Positions 1 through 9,310 of a DNA stretch of 64,000 bases are shown in pieces. This DNA is from Eucommia ulmoides (taxonomy: Eukaryota > Streptophyta > Magnoliopsida > Garryales > Eucommiaceae). Position 1 is the stretch's first letter; each line of letters begins with the position of its first letter. Position numbers and translations under genes: made by a program. The notes below the pieces were generated by a model. It saw only the letters and a program-made list of their open reading frames with translations, had not been told where the DNA came from and searched no databases. The stretch is from NCBI GenBank assembly GCA_016647705.1, contig CM028336.1:8759380-8823379 (forward strand), written 5' to 3'.

Positions 1-4
1 TTAC

Positions 5-265
5 CTTGATTCGTTCATATTCTCTGACTGCACAATTTTTAGCATCCTCTGTAACCCTTACAGTTTCTTTTAACTCTTCAATCTTCCGAATTCTGGACCT
101 GTCTCCACCAAATATCTTGGACGAGGCGGCTTCAAGCTTTTCGATTCTTGAATTCAAGGAAGATAGATCAGACAGAAGAGTCTGAACCGTCAACAGGGAA
201 CTTGATCGGTCTGCAAACGCATTATTCACAGCCAGCATCACCCCGAGGTACTCATGAAGCTTATC
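5..265 (-). CDS. SNX2: Sorting nexin 2, exon 3 (BAR domain)
   Basis: 87 codons, phase 0, acceptor TGATGCAG at 266-273 and donor ATCAAG/GTAA whose GT lies at 3-4. The peptide begins DKLHEYLGVMLAVNNAFADR, then SSLLTVQTLLSDL, SRIEKLEAASSKIFGGD, RKIEELKETVRVTEDAKN and ends YERIK. This is the conserved SNX2 BAR segment; the last exon (expected to begin near ENNRSEVERLDRER) must lie left of base 1. Joining to exon 2 gives VKHL-DKLHEYLG, which fits the family without gaps. The frame is open and codon use resembles exon 1. Confidence 0.92.
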
Positions 266-353
266 CTGCATCATATTGAAACGAATGATCAACCAAAAAG
301 AATTGTATCGAACTCATAGTTTAATGATGAAAGTGATTTTTGGTTAGTTTTAC

Positions 354-563
354 CAAATGTTTGACGGTTTGTGCATTCAACTCCCGGTACAATCTGCTAG
401 CTTTCACAGCAGCAGTTGCCACATTTTTCATATCGGCAGCGCGTGTTTTCTGGGAGTCATATACAGCTTCCTCGGTTTCGAACTTGGTTAGTTTAACAAA
501 AGCCAGACCTAATTGACCCATTGTCTCTCCAATGTCTTGCTGAGCTTTGACGAGTAATTCAGC
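354..563 (-). CDS. SNX2: Sorting nexin 2, exon 2 (BAR domain)
   Basis: Exactly 70 codons in phase 0. The acceptor is TCTGCAG before GCTGAATTACTC and the donor is CATTTG/GTAAAA. The peptide AELLVKAQQDIGETMGQLGL continues to SRLYRELNAQTVKHL, matching from memory the SNX2 BAR region (Arabidopsis reads close to KAQQDMGETMGELGLAF). BAR helices dimerise with SNX1-type partners and sense membrane curvature. The open frame continues past both splice sites (321-638), but those extensions do not match the family and are intronic. The following intron is only 88 bp (266-353). Confidence 0.93.
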
Positions 564-810
564 CTGCAGAATGGAAAGATATGACGAAGGTTTAGTTTGC
601 AGAGAAAATGCATTCAAATTTATAACTTCAAACTTCAAAAATATAATAAGGCCCAGTCTTTTTGATAAAACTTAAAATTAAGTGCTGAAAACTGTTAAGA
701 GATGAATTTTAAATAGGTTTGTATCCATACTCATTTTAAAAAGTTTCTTCACAACTTGATATCTCAAAAATTATCTCTAGTTTTTTTCCTGGGTAGTTCT
801 CTCTCTCTCT

Positions 811-977
811 CTGGGTGAGCCTTGGGTACAATTATAAGGTTGCTCCATTGTGACGTAGAGGTCCTAAGTTCAAATCTTGAAAACAACTTTTCTATATATA
901 GAGGTAAGATTGCGTACATCTGACTTTCTCCAGACCCTGCAATAGCGGGAGTCTTAATGCACTAACCTGTCTTTTTT
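811..977 (+). mobile_element. Au-type SINE (tRNA-derived)
   Basis: The body starts GGGTGAGCCTTGGGTACAAT (A-box-like tRNA half), continues with AGGTCCTAAGTTCAAATC (B box), then AGGTAAGATTGCGTACATC, GACCCTGCAATAGCGGGAG and a T-rich tail. This is the order of the angiosperm Au SINE, which I recognise from memory. It is flanked by a duplicated TAGTTCTCTCTCTCT (from 794 and at 977-991), consistent with LINE-driven insertion. It lies antisense in SNX2 intron 1. CpG positions of the consensus appear decayed, so it is old. Confidence 0.85.
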
Positions 978-1134
978 AGTTCTCTCTCTCTAGTCTACTA
1001 TCTATTTATATGTATTAATATCCAGATTTTCGGGTGGTAATAGTTTAACAATAGCTATGTTACTGAAAATTTAATTTAAGTGATAAGTGCTATCATTTGC
1101 AAGAAAAATATTACCATAAGATCCAAAATCAAGT

Positions 1135-1460
1135 AATTTCAAATAGCTTCTTTCAGAGTGTCATTTCAAATCCTTCTATTTGAACTTAAAAATGTATGTT
1201 CTTTTAGTTTGTTGATATTAATCTCTACTATTGATGCCAAATTCAGGGAATAGTTTTAATCGTAAATCCAATTAGTTCAAATCCTTCTAATGAGAATAAT
1301 TTCAAATAGCTTCTTTCACAGTGTCATTTCAAATCCTTCTATTTGGACTTAAAAATGTATGTTTTTTAAGTTTGTTGATATTAATCTCTACTATTGATGC
1401 AAAATTCAGGGAATAGTTTTAATCGTAAATCCAATTAGTTCAAATCCTTCTACTGAGAAT
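1135..1460. repeat. Two-copy tandem duplication, 163-bp unit
   Basis: The segment starting AATTTCAAATAGCTTCTTTC at 1135 recurs at 1298 with constant 163-bp offset and only a few substitutions, through CCAATTAGTTCAAATCCTTC at 1268 and 1431. Non-coding, within SNX2 intron 1. The high similarity suggests a fairly recent local duplication. Confidence 0.9.
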
Positions 1461-1479
1461 AAATTTGGACCAGGCACAA

Positions 1480-1936
1480 ATCATTACCACATGTTGATTT
1501 GGCACGTGCCATGCATGAGAGTCTACGAAACACACTACTCCAGTTAAGGAAATCACAACCAAGGGAATCAATACCCTAGGAGACGACACCACCGACTTCC
1601 ATCCAGGGGGCAATAATAACGTTATCCGCTATTATGGAAAGAGCCGTTACGCTCCCAAGTAATGGCTCATTAACCCCATTTCCCGCTGGTTACGCAACGG
1701 TAATGGTGATAGGCTGAGATTCGGGGAAGACTTGTCAAACAAGTGTTCTCGGGTCTATAAGAACCAACATGGAACGTCTGACTAGGCACACTATCTTTTT
1801 CTAACATATACTCTGCCCGATTTTCTCAGAGCTCTTAGTTTATTCTCACACCAGAGGTGCAACACTGGCAAACCCACCCGCGGTGCATTGTTTTCCAAGA
1901 ACCTAAGTTGTGGGAGTAGACTAAGTCAAGCGAGAT
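1480..1936 (+). mobile_element. LTR-like relic, possibly of a Ty3/gypsy element
   Basis: A stretch less AT-rich than its surroundings, with TCTATAAGAACC near 1755, a CT-rich run, then ATTCTCACACCAGAGGTGCA and AACCCACCCGCGGTGC. This resembles the 3' half of Tat-type LTRs (compare ATTCTCACGTCGGAGGTTC in the LTR at 37142-37795). No coding part and no clear target duplication, so the boundaries are approximate. Treated as an old fragment. Confidence 0.35.
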
Positions 1937-1940
1937 TAAA

Positions 1941-2844
1941 GGCCTATTTGGTAACCGTTTCCATCCCATCCATCCAAGTGGGATGGGATGAGAATTTTGT
2001 TTCCCTCTTGAAAGCAGAATCGCGTTTGATAACGACAATTTTTTTTTTGGTTCTAGGAACAGAATTGCATTTGGTAACAATATTATCCTAGAAATCAAGA
2101 ACGAACCCTAAACCACAATCAAGAAATCATCTAGCAACCGAACCTTAAATCCCAATCGAAATTGAAATCCTAAACCCCAATCGAAATCGAAACCCTAACT
2201 ACAGTTGTTGCTCGAAATCGAAACCCTAACCGATAATGATGGCGACGAGCGAAGACGATGACGACAACGAGCGAACAACGAGGACGAGTGAATGACGATG
2301 ACGATTGAAGACGAACGATGACAAGCGAAGACGAACAACGATGAGTGAACGGCAATGACGAGCGAAGATGATGATGATGACGAGCTTGAAATTGAGGATG
2401 ACGACGAAGAGGAGAAGGAGGACGGCGAAGATGATGGAGGAGGACAGCGACGAGCGAACGACGATGGCCAGGAGTTGAAGCAGATGAAGAAGACGATGGA
2501 AATGTCGACGTTGAAGATGGAGAAGAAGACGACGCACGAAGAAAAGAAGCACAAAGGAAAATGATCGTGACATGAGCTTAACAAAGGTTGAAGAGGGGAT
2601 CTCACTAACAATTCTGTTAATTCCAAGCGTGTCCTTTTTTTGATTTGGGAATGGAATGGGAATGAGAAGAAACAAAAAAAATTGGTTTCTCATCCGCTTC
2701 ACAAAATGAAGAATCAATTCTAGGATTTTGGGATGGGGGTGGGATGAAAAACAGTTTTACTAAATGGTATTCCCGAGCATAAATCCCAAAAATCTGAGAA
2801 TGAGATGGGATGGGATAAAATGGAAATAGTTACCAGACACGGCC
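1941..2844. mobile_element. Tourist-like (PIF/Harbinger) non-autonomous element with acidic-codon interior
   Basis: Terminal inverted repeats GGCCTATTTGGTAACCGTTT and, on the other strand, GGCCGTGTCTGGTAACTATT, flanked by TAAA at 1937-1940 and 2845-2848 (3-bp TAA plus one matching base, as for Harbinger). The subterminal motif TCGCGTTTGRTAACGA is shared with the element at 19283. The interior (about 2100-2580) is rich in GAC/GAA/GAT triplets and gives several overlapping open frames, including a 69-residue Asp/Glu-rich one at 2355-2564. These look like low-complexity shadows, or a transduplicated gene scrap. No transposase. Confidence 0.85.
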
Positions 2845-3123
2845 TAAATATTTCAGACCTGACATGTCCAGTGAACTATTTTTGGGCTTCATCACCATCT
2901 ATCCAAATACCTCCTCAAAGAACTCTAGAAGTTGCACAATTGTCTATCAGGCAAAAATGACATTATTTCAATTAACTTTCCTAAAGATTCCCAAAGCAAA
3001 TTATCATTGGTAAACTTGCAGCTAAATTTAAGAAAGACCAGTACATCAATGGGTGAATCTGCATATGCAAAGAGAAACAATATGTAGCATCCACGGAGAG
3101 TGAAGATGTAATAAGAAACGGAC

Positions 3124-4164
3124 CTTCTGAGATACATCACTGAGCTGTTGCTCGAAATCCTGCAACTTCTCTTTCCTTTCAAAAAATTCCTTGTCTTCCT
3201 CCACTAATGGTGGTTTTGAGCCGCCCCAATCAATGGCCACCGACTGCTTCAACTCCTTAAATAACCTCAACAAATCTCTGCCACCCTTTGCCGGCTGCGC
3301 CACCTCGTTCATGTCCACTGCCGCCGCATTCTCTCCAAACAACTGCCGCGGCAGCTTCACTGCCCCATCAAGCATCCTGGAAGCCACGTCGGTGGTCCGT
3401 GCCAGAGGCAGCTTCCCCTGAACCTGAAGAAACAGTCTCAGCTCTTCGCTCCGCTTGATCACGGGATGTGCGGCGAGCTTCCTCAGGTACTTCTCCAAAG
3501 AAACTCTCCTCTGTTCGACGAACTCCTGCTTCTGCATCACCTGACTCTCCACCACGCTCTTGTCCGGCCTTAGCGGAATAAAATAGCCCCGATACGCCTC
3601 CGATAACCTGTCCGCCAAGAGGACGACCTCTTTGAACCGCCTCCGAACAGTGAACTCCGACTCTTTGAACTCCGGCAAGTTAGTCCACGTAGTTATCAGA
3701 TAAGTCATGTAAGTATTACCGCCTGGCACAAGCGAACTCGATAGCTCCTCCTCTTTCTGCGGATCCGACACCGAGATTCTCAAAAACTCGGATGCCGAAG
3801 ACGGTGATGACGAGGACGGGGATCCGTCGGACGAATCACGGCCGTTGATCTCGACGGCATGGTCTCCGTCGAAAGATCTGAACACGGCTTCGGCGTAGGA
3901 AGGCGGCTCGAGGATCGAATTGAAAGACGAGATCGAGCTAGGGTTTTGACTTAGACCGCGTTGCGCTAAAGACGACGGGGACGAGATCAGTGGATCATCA
4001 TCGGTGGCGATTTCCGCAAAGGGCAGAGACGACGAAAGTGGATGAACGTGAAGCCGGTACTGGTCGCCGTCCTTGGACGAATCGTCGAGTACGAGAGACT
4101 CCATTTCTTCTCGGGAAGAGTATGGATTGGCATCTTCGAATCCCTGATTCGCGTACCCCATCAT
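3124..4164 (-). CDS. SNX2: Sorting nexin 2 (SNX2a/b-like), exon 1: N-terminal region, PX domain and start of BAR region
   Basis: The product is a sorting nexin of the plant SNX2 type, a membrane-binding retromer subunit acting at endosomes/prevacuolar compartments in vacuolar sorting and plasma-membrane protein recycling (family knowledge). The exon encodes 347 residues from tandem Met codons at 4164. Residues 1-125 are acidic and Ser-rich and probably disordered, with the EEMESL motif near residue 19 as in Arabidopsis SNX2. Residues about 129-249 form the PX phosphoinositide-binding domain, with basic RRRF (174-177), the loop FIPLRPDKS (195-203) and EQRRVSLEKYLRKL (217-230). From about residue 300 (LLRLFKELKQ, EEDKEFFERKEKL) the BAR coiled-coil region begins. 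The exon ends after VSQK at an AAG/GTCC donor, phase 0. The shown start gives the best family match. Exons 1-3 give 504 residues; Arabidopsis SNX2 proteins are, from memory, about 575-590. No frame damage seen. Confidence 0.93.
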
Positions 4165-4431
4165 TTTCGATCGAATCCGTTGAGATAATCGATGAATCCA
4201 AGAGAAAACTTGACTGTAACGGTGAAGGAATCAGGCGATGGCGGAGCTATTGCTTCATTGGGGGATTGGGTTGGAAGACAAGTAGGAGAAACATGGCGTC
4301 GAGTGGTGGAAACACCCGCTGGAGCAAGATTGGGCAAAGTGGCGGGGCTAAACTGATAATAACAGAAATATGCGAGGCCAAAAATTAGTTTCTGGAAGTT
4401 ATTTTATCAGGATTGGCAATAAATACTTGTA
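4165..4431 (-). promoter_or_regulatory. SNX2 upstream region (5' UTR and proximal promoter)
   Basis: The interval between the SNX2 start codon (4164) and the Mutator-like MITE beginning at 4432 should contain the 5' leader and core promoter. It is richer in GC than the flanking repeats. I cannot place a TATA box or transcription start with confidence; plant housekeeping promoters often lack one. Confidence 0.45.
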
Positions 4432-4861
4432 GGGAAATTACATTTATGGTCCCCAAACTTGTAAGTTTTTGTTTAATCTGACCTCTAAATAATAAAGAAA
4501 ATATCAAAAGGCACATCGCCCACCTCCAACGGCTAAGAGAGAAGGAAGACAATAAATTTGAAAACAAAAAGTACACAAACAGCAGCATGAATTACAACTA
4601 TGAATAATAAGAACTAGTTTTAACGTATGGTACTTATCAACTACAATTCATTAAAACGTATCGTAGATATCTCTCTACGAACAATCAAAATGCTCAAATT
4701 TCTTTAATAGAGTTCAAAGTTGACCTTTTTGGACTGAATCCGTCAACCAACTTCTTCTCCTCCACATCCAGTGTCATGCAATGTAGCGGAGGAGGTGGAG
4801 GCGGGTTTAGAAGAACCGTAATATGCAAGTAGGGTAGTTATTAGAGGTGAGGGGGCGGGAA

Positions 4862-4896
<35 letters not shown>

Positions 4897-5069
4897 GCTT
4901 CAGCAATTCACATGATTGAAAAAAAAAAAAAAAACATTCACATTAACAAAATGTGTGCTAAATAGAACTTTCAAAACGAAAAATCAAGGGGGCCTAATTA
5001 CTGAAATCTCAAGTTGAAGGACGACATAGATAAAAGCTTATAAGTTTGAGGACAAAGTGTACTTTGCCT
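4432..5069. mobile_element. Mutator-like MITE with 9-bp target duplication
   Basis: Long inverted termini: GGGAAATTACATTTATGGTC at the left, continuing CCCAAACTTGTAAGTTTTT; and on the other strand AGGCAAAGTACACTTTGTCC continuing TCAAACTTATAAGCTTTTA. Flanks ATACTTGTA (4423-4431) and ATAGTTGTA (5070-5078) match at 8 of 9 positions, fitting a MULE. The interior is non-coding and includes a T27 tract (about 4867-4893). It sits in the SNX2 upstream region, 268 bp before the start codon. Confidence 0.7.
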
Positions 5070-5206
5070 ATAGTTGTACTTTGGAATTTAATATTGACAC
5101 GTTGTACTGGATGTTGATGCTTGGAAGTAAGAATGTAATGGGTTTGGGGCCCGCCTGGTCCGCACGGTTCCGCTTTAGAGCTTGGCCTAAACTTTGAGCC
5201 CATGGT

Positions 5207-6129
5207 TAGGGCTAGGACTGTAATATTTAGGCCCGAGTAAAATTAGGATTAAACTTAGACAAGGCTTATTTTTTATAGGCCCGACCCGAGAATTAATAAA
5301 AAAAAAATTATATATATAATTATACACACACACACATTATACTCTCCGTAACTCTAATTCATTTCATCATAGGGCCGCCGCTCCTTCGCGAAACCTCCCT
5401 TTCTCCCTCCCTTTTCATCTGCCACTCTTATCTCCTGTTTGAAAGTTGAAACCTCCCTCTCTCTCTCCCCGTTTCGTCCACTGCTGATCCCTCCCGTTTC
5501 CGAAACCAGTGATCCCTCCCTCTTTGCCTTTCGTTGCCGCTGCCGTCCTTCACGTTCGTTCGCCGTGGATCGCTTCTATTCGTCGTCGATTGCTTTATCG
5601 AGTAGTCGTTGATCGTCGATTTTGAGTCTCGCCTTGTAGATCGATCGCTGCCGCAACGGATTTCGAGTATATTCCACATAATACTACTGTCTTTGTAGTT
5701 TGTTTGTACTAATATGAGAAAGAATGGGGTTTATATTTTATGTTGGATGTTGATTCAGTGTTTGGTTATTTTATGATGTTTCTGTTTTGAACTATGAACT
5801 GTAATTGGGATGTGTTTCCCTTTTTTTTTTTTTTTTTTTTGGTTTTCGATAAGATGTTTTTTTTTTTTGTTGTAGAAATGAATAGCTGATGCATTACGTT
5901 TCAGTGATGATTATGTTTTGGTTTCTGTTTAATTTTTAAATTAAAAAAAAAAAAAAAAATAGGGTCGGGCCGATCCAAGGGCTAGACTTGGACCTTAATT
6001 TTTTTTATAGGACCAGACTTGGGAATAAAAACAAGGTCCGATCTTAGGACCGAACCAGACTAGGACCTTGTATATTTTTGTAATCTACTAGCCAAAGCCC
6101 GACCCGAACCTGGCCCATGACCAACCCTA
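5207..6129. mobile_element. hAT-like MITE
   Basis: Ends TAGGGCTAGGACTG and, on the opposite strand, TAGGGTTGGTCATGGGCC, with subterminal GGCCCGACCCGAG and CGGGTCGGGC motifs in inverse orientation. This is the usual layout of plant hAT non-autonomous elements. No convincing 8-bp target duplication could be read. The interior contains an AC microsatellite (about 5323-5336), a pyrimidine-rich segment (5395-5560) and two T tracts. Non-coding; the open frame at 5428-5679 has no recognisable domain. Confidence 0.55.
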
Positions 6130-7074
6130 CTTGGAAGAGGAGATTTATCCAATCGGAATTCTAGTTAGAACTTTTTACCAAATGTGAATCAAGATCTAAG
6201 AATCTTAAAAGACCAAAAATATCATTATCCTAATTTCTATACCTATTATATCAAAGCTTAACTCTTATCTAAAGTATATTTTGTTTAAATATTTTGTTTT
6301 GTGTCTAATTCACCTTACTTTTCAAAACGGTTAAAAATAAACTATGAACTGTGGTAAATTTATCGAAAAGTAGTTGGTGGAGTTGAGAAGTATTTCGGTA
6401 AATATTTGTATAAAAATATCAAAATACTATTAAACTATTAAAATAGACATATATAGTATATTCATTATTTATTCATAATATTAACTAAATATAAAAAAAT
6501 TCATAAATACAAATATGTAAAAATAAGTTGAAAATGAAGAATTTAAATATGTTACATTTTTCAAATAAAAATTTAACTAAATATAAAAAAATTCATAAAT
6601 ACAAATATGTAAAAATAAGTTGAAAATGAAGAATTTAAATATAATAAAATAAAAAATTTAAATATGTTACATTTTTCAAATAAAAATTTAAAATATCATT
6701 AAATAAGAAAAATCAAATATAGAATAATCTTTTCATATTAAATTTCATTTTAGGCTCGAAAAAAATTTGGAAAAACACCCAAAAAAATTTCAAACTAAGA
6801 CTAAGTTATGCAACTCTAATTTGAAAACTATACTATTATTCTTTTTTCTTTTTAGTATACCCACTAGTGTCCTTATATATACATAGGATGTAAGAGTGAG
6901 ACTAATCTCGTTTAGAATGCGTGATTACTCCTCCCAACTGTAGGCACGAACTCTTAAGTCGAGTGTCTCCATAACCACACATGATGCGGGTTGTCGCTCC
7001 TAATAAGTGTTTTTTTTTTTTTTTTTTTTGTATATTTTGTTTTCTAATCTTTCAAATTCTTATAAAAGAGCCTA
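6130..7074. repeat. AT-rich intergenic DNA with a 92-bp tandem duplication
   Basis: TTAACTAAATATAAAAAAAT at 6481 recurs at 6573 (offset 92), followed by a partial third copy to about 6700. The rest is AT-rich with no gene-like frame. At 6840-7010 a degraded segment includes a T-tract. Confidence 0.75.
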
Positions 7075-7529
7075 GTGTTAATTGTCTTTTACTCCTTTAT
7101 ATTTCAATCTTGTTTCATTTTGTCCCCTCTAATTTAAAAAACTTATAGTTTACCACCTTCTATTTATAATAAATTAGAAAATTAACATTTTTTTTTAACT
7201 TAACACAATAGGTTAAAAATGGGTGAAATTTAGATGTAAATTTAAATGAATAAAACCATCCTCAATTTTAATTTTAATTTAATTTTGTTTTTATTAAAAA
7301 TAAATAAATAAAACTAGAGAGAAAATATATTATTTTTTTCTTTTGTTACCTTTAAATATTAAATTTAATGTTAAAACAAAAGGAAATGAAATCATTTTAT
7401 ATATATCTTTTAAAAGTTTGTTTCACCCTTTATTCAAAAATAGATGGGGAGGCGATAAATAGGTTTTTAAAATAGAGGGTTAAAATGAAATAAAACCGAA
7501 GTACAAGGGGATAAAAAGAAATTAACCCC
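7075..7529. mobile_element. MITE with about 60-bp inverted repeats
   Basis: The left end reads TTAATTGTCTTTTACTCC, then TTTCATTTTGTCCCCTCTAA; the right end on the other strand reads TTAATTTCTTTTTATCCCC, then TTTCATTTTAACCCTCTA. The similarity runs for about 60 bp. A polypurine/pyrimidine bias and an AT-rich core are visible. Superfamily uncertain (Mutator-like is plausible); no target duplication was established. Non-coding. Confidence 0.6.
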
Positions 7530-8945
7530 TTTATCTATCACACCTAGGGTTGACAATTCATGTCAACAGGCTGTGTTTCGTGTCATGTCATGATCTGACA
7601 CGAACACGACACGATAAAGTATCGTGTCAGGTTACCTAAACACGAATACAACACGACACGATAATTTTTTGTGTCACACAATAATACGAAACATATTAGG
7701 TAAACACGACATGATATGACACGATAACGGGTTACAATAAACACATGGTCTACCCATTACACATTAACGACCTATTAACACATTTTTTTTAAAAAACATA
7801 AAAATAATTATACAAGATCAACAAAAACAAACCAAACAATACAAAAAACATCCATCATTGCAATAGAACAAAACAAAAATATTCACCAATACAAACATCA
7901 TTCACATGAACACAAACAAGTATAAATTGTCAATAAATTTATAATACAAATCATAAAATAAGCAATGGACAATAGGAGAATGGAATGAATCAAATCTGGT
8001 GATTGAAAAACAAACGGTGATGGAATGAATCAAATCTGCGAAGGACAGTAGGAGAATGGAGCGTCTTGGATGGGCTTTATCGCCGAAAAATAGATGGCAC
8101 AGCATGACATGTCACACCCCACCCCAGGCACCCGTCACCTGAGGCCAGGCGTGACGACGATCTGATGTTACCAGACCAGTCCATGAATATCCCAACATAC
8201 AGATATACATACACAGTCGCAATATTATAAATTTTTCCTCAAAAAATATATATATACCTATTTCCAGAATTTGAGAGCACACCTGTCCCGAAAATCCACA
8301 ACGAAAAACACCAAAATACCTGAACCTTCCACGGTTCACGTCTGATCGACTCACCTCCAACACACACTACCTCCGAACTCTCCCTAGTGCTAGTAGTAGA
8401 CCAACTCCTAACCGCGGTACCTGAAACCAATTTTTTTTATTGATATATTGTCTTCATAATAAAAAAAAATATTTTTATGGATCAAGTATAAATAATAAGC
8501 ACCACGTTTCGAAATATAATATAATATAATCACATACCTGGTTGAAACCCAGTTCCACTATCACCAATGAAATAAAATAATGTATTTAAAACACCCAATA
8601 CAAATATAGTATAATCGCATACCGTACAAAGAATTCAGTTTCCCTGTCGCTAATGAAATAAACCAACATATATTTAAAATACCCAATCCAAACCTTTTAA
8701 ATCCGTCAGTCCAAATATTTTGAAATCGACCCATCCAAACATTTTAAGTCAACCAATACAACCAAAATAGTATATATACGCTAATTCATTTTAAAGTAAT
8801 ATATCCAAACCGAATCCATCCAGACAGTTCATCGTAAAATACACCAGACCCCTTTCCTACTAGCCATATGATCGTTTTTACCTCATGATCGGAAGTTGCA
8901 ATGGTACCGTACCATCCGCAGGTTTTGCACTCCTGACGGGTCAAT

Positions 8946-9310
8946 CAACCACCTGCAGGACTAATCATCCTAACATGTCATAATATCAACAACCACTTGC
9001 CGGACTAATCATCCGGACAGGTTATAATATCAACAACCACCTGTCGGACTAACCCTCCTGACATGTCATAATATCATCAACCACCTGCCAGACTAACCAT
9101 CCAGACAGGTCATAATATTAACAACCACCTGCCGAACTAACCTTTCGGTCAGATCATAATATAATCAACCACCTATAGGACTGGCACTCCTGACAGATCA
9201 TAATATCAACAATCACCTACCAAACTAATCCTCCGGACAAGTCATAATAATCAACAATCACCCACAAGACGTGCCCTCCTAACAGGTCAAAACTATCCCG
9301 CATGACATAT
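8946..9310. repeat. 44-bp minisatellite, about 8 copies, inside the solo LTR
   Basis: Units begin CAACCACCTGCAGGACTAAT or variants and end with ACAGGTCATAATATCAA; the period is about 43-45 bp. Within a unit, CCTGCAGG/CCTGCCGG and a later (C)CTGACAGG form imperfect dyads. Related but differently sized units appear at 45930-46720. Divergence between copies is considerable, so the array is old. Confidence 0.8.

Larger units (their letters stand above)
564..3123 (-). other. SNX2 intron 1, enlarged by transposable elements
   Basis: A 2.56-kb intron between the PX exon and the BAR exons. It holds, in window order, an Au-type SINE, a 163-bp tandem duplication, an LTR-like relic and a Tourist-like MITE; without these it would be roughly 1 kb. 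The splice sites themselves look intact. No alternative exon was recognised; the open frames inside the MITE are low-complexity. Confidence 0.8.

Noticed and set aside
321-353. Extension of SNX2 exon 2 to the end of its open frame (and 564-638 upstream)
   Set aside because: Splice sites at 354 and 563 give exact family continuity; the extra residues do not match SNX2.
2195-2717. Overlapping Ser/Leu/Val-rich minus frames and the acidic plus frame at 2355-2564 as genes
   Set aside because: All are translations of GAC/GAA/GAT triplet-rich sequence inside a MITE; no domain and all frames open because of composition.
8946-9310. CRISPR-like array
   Set aside because: Repeats are contiguous and diverged without unique spacers, in plant nuclear DNA inside an LTR.
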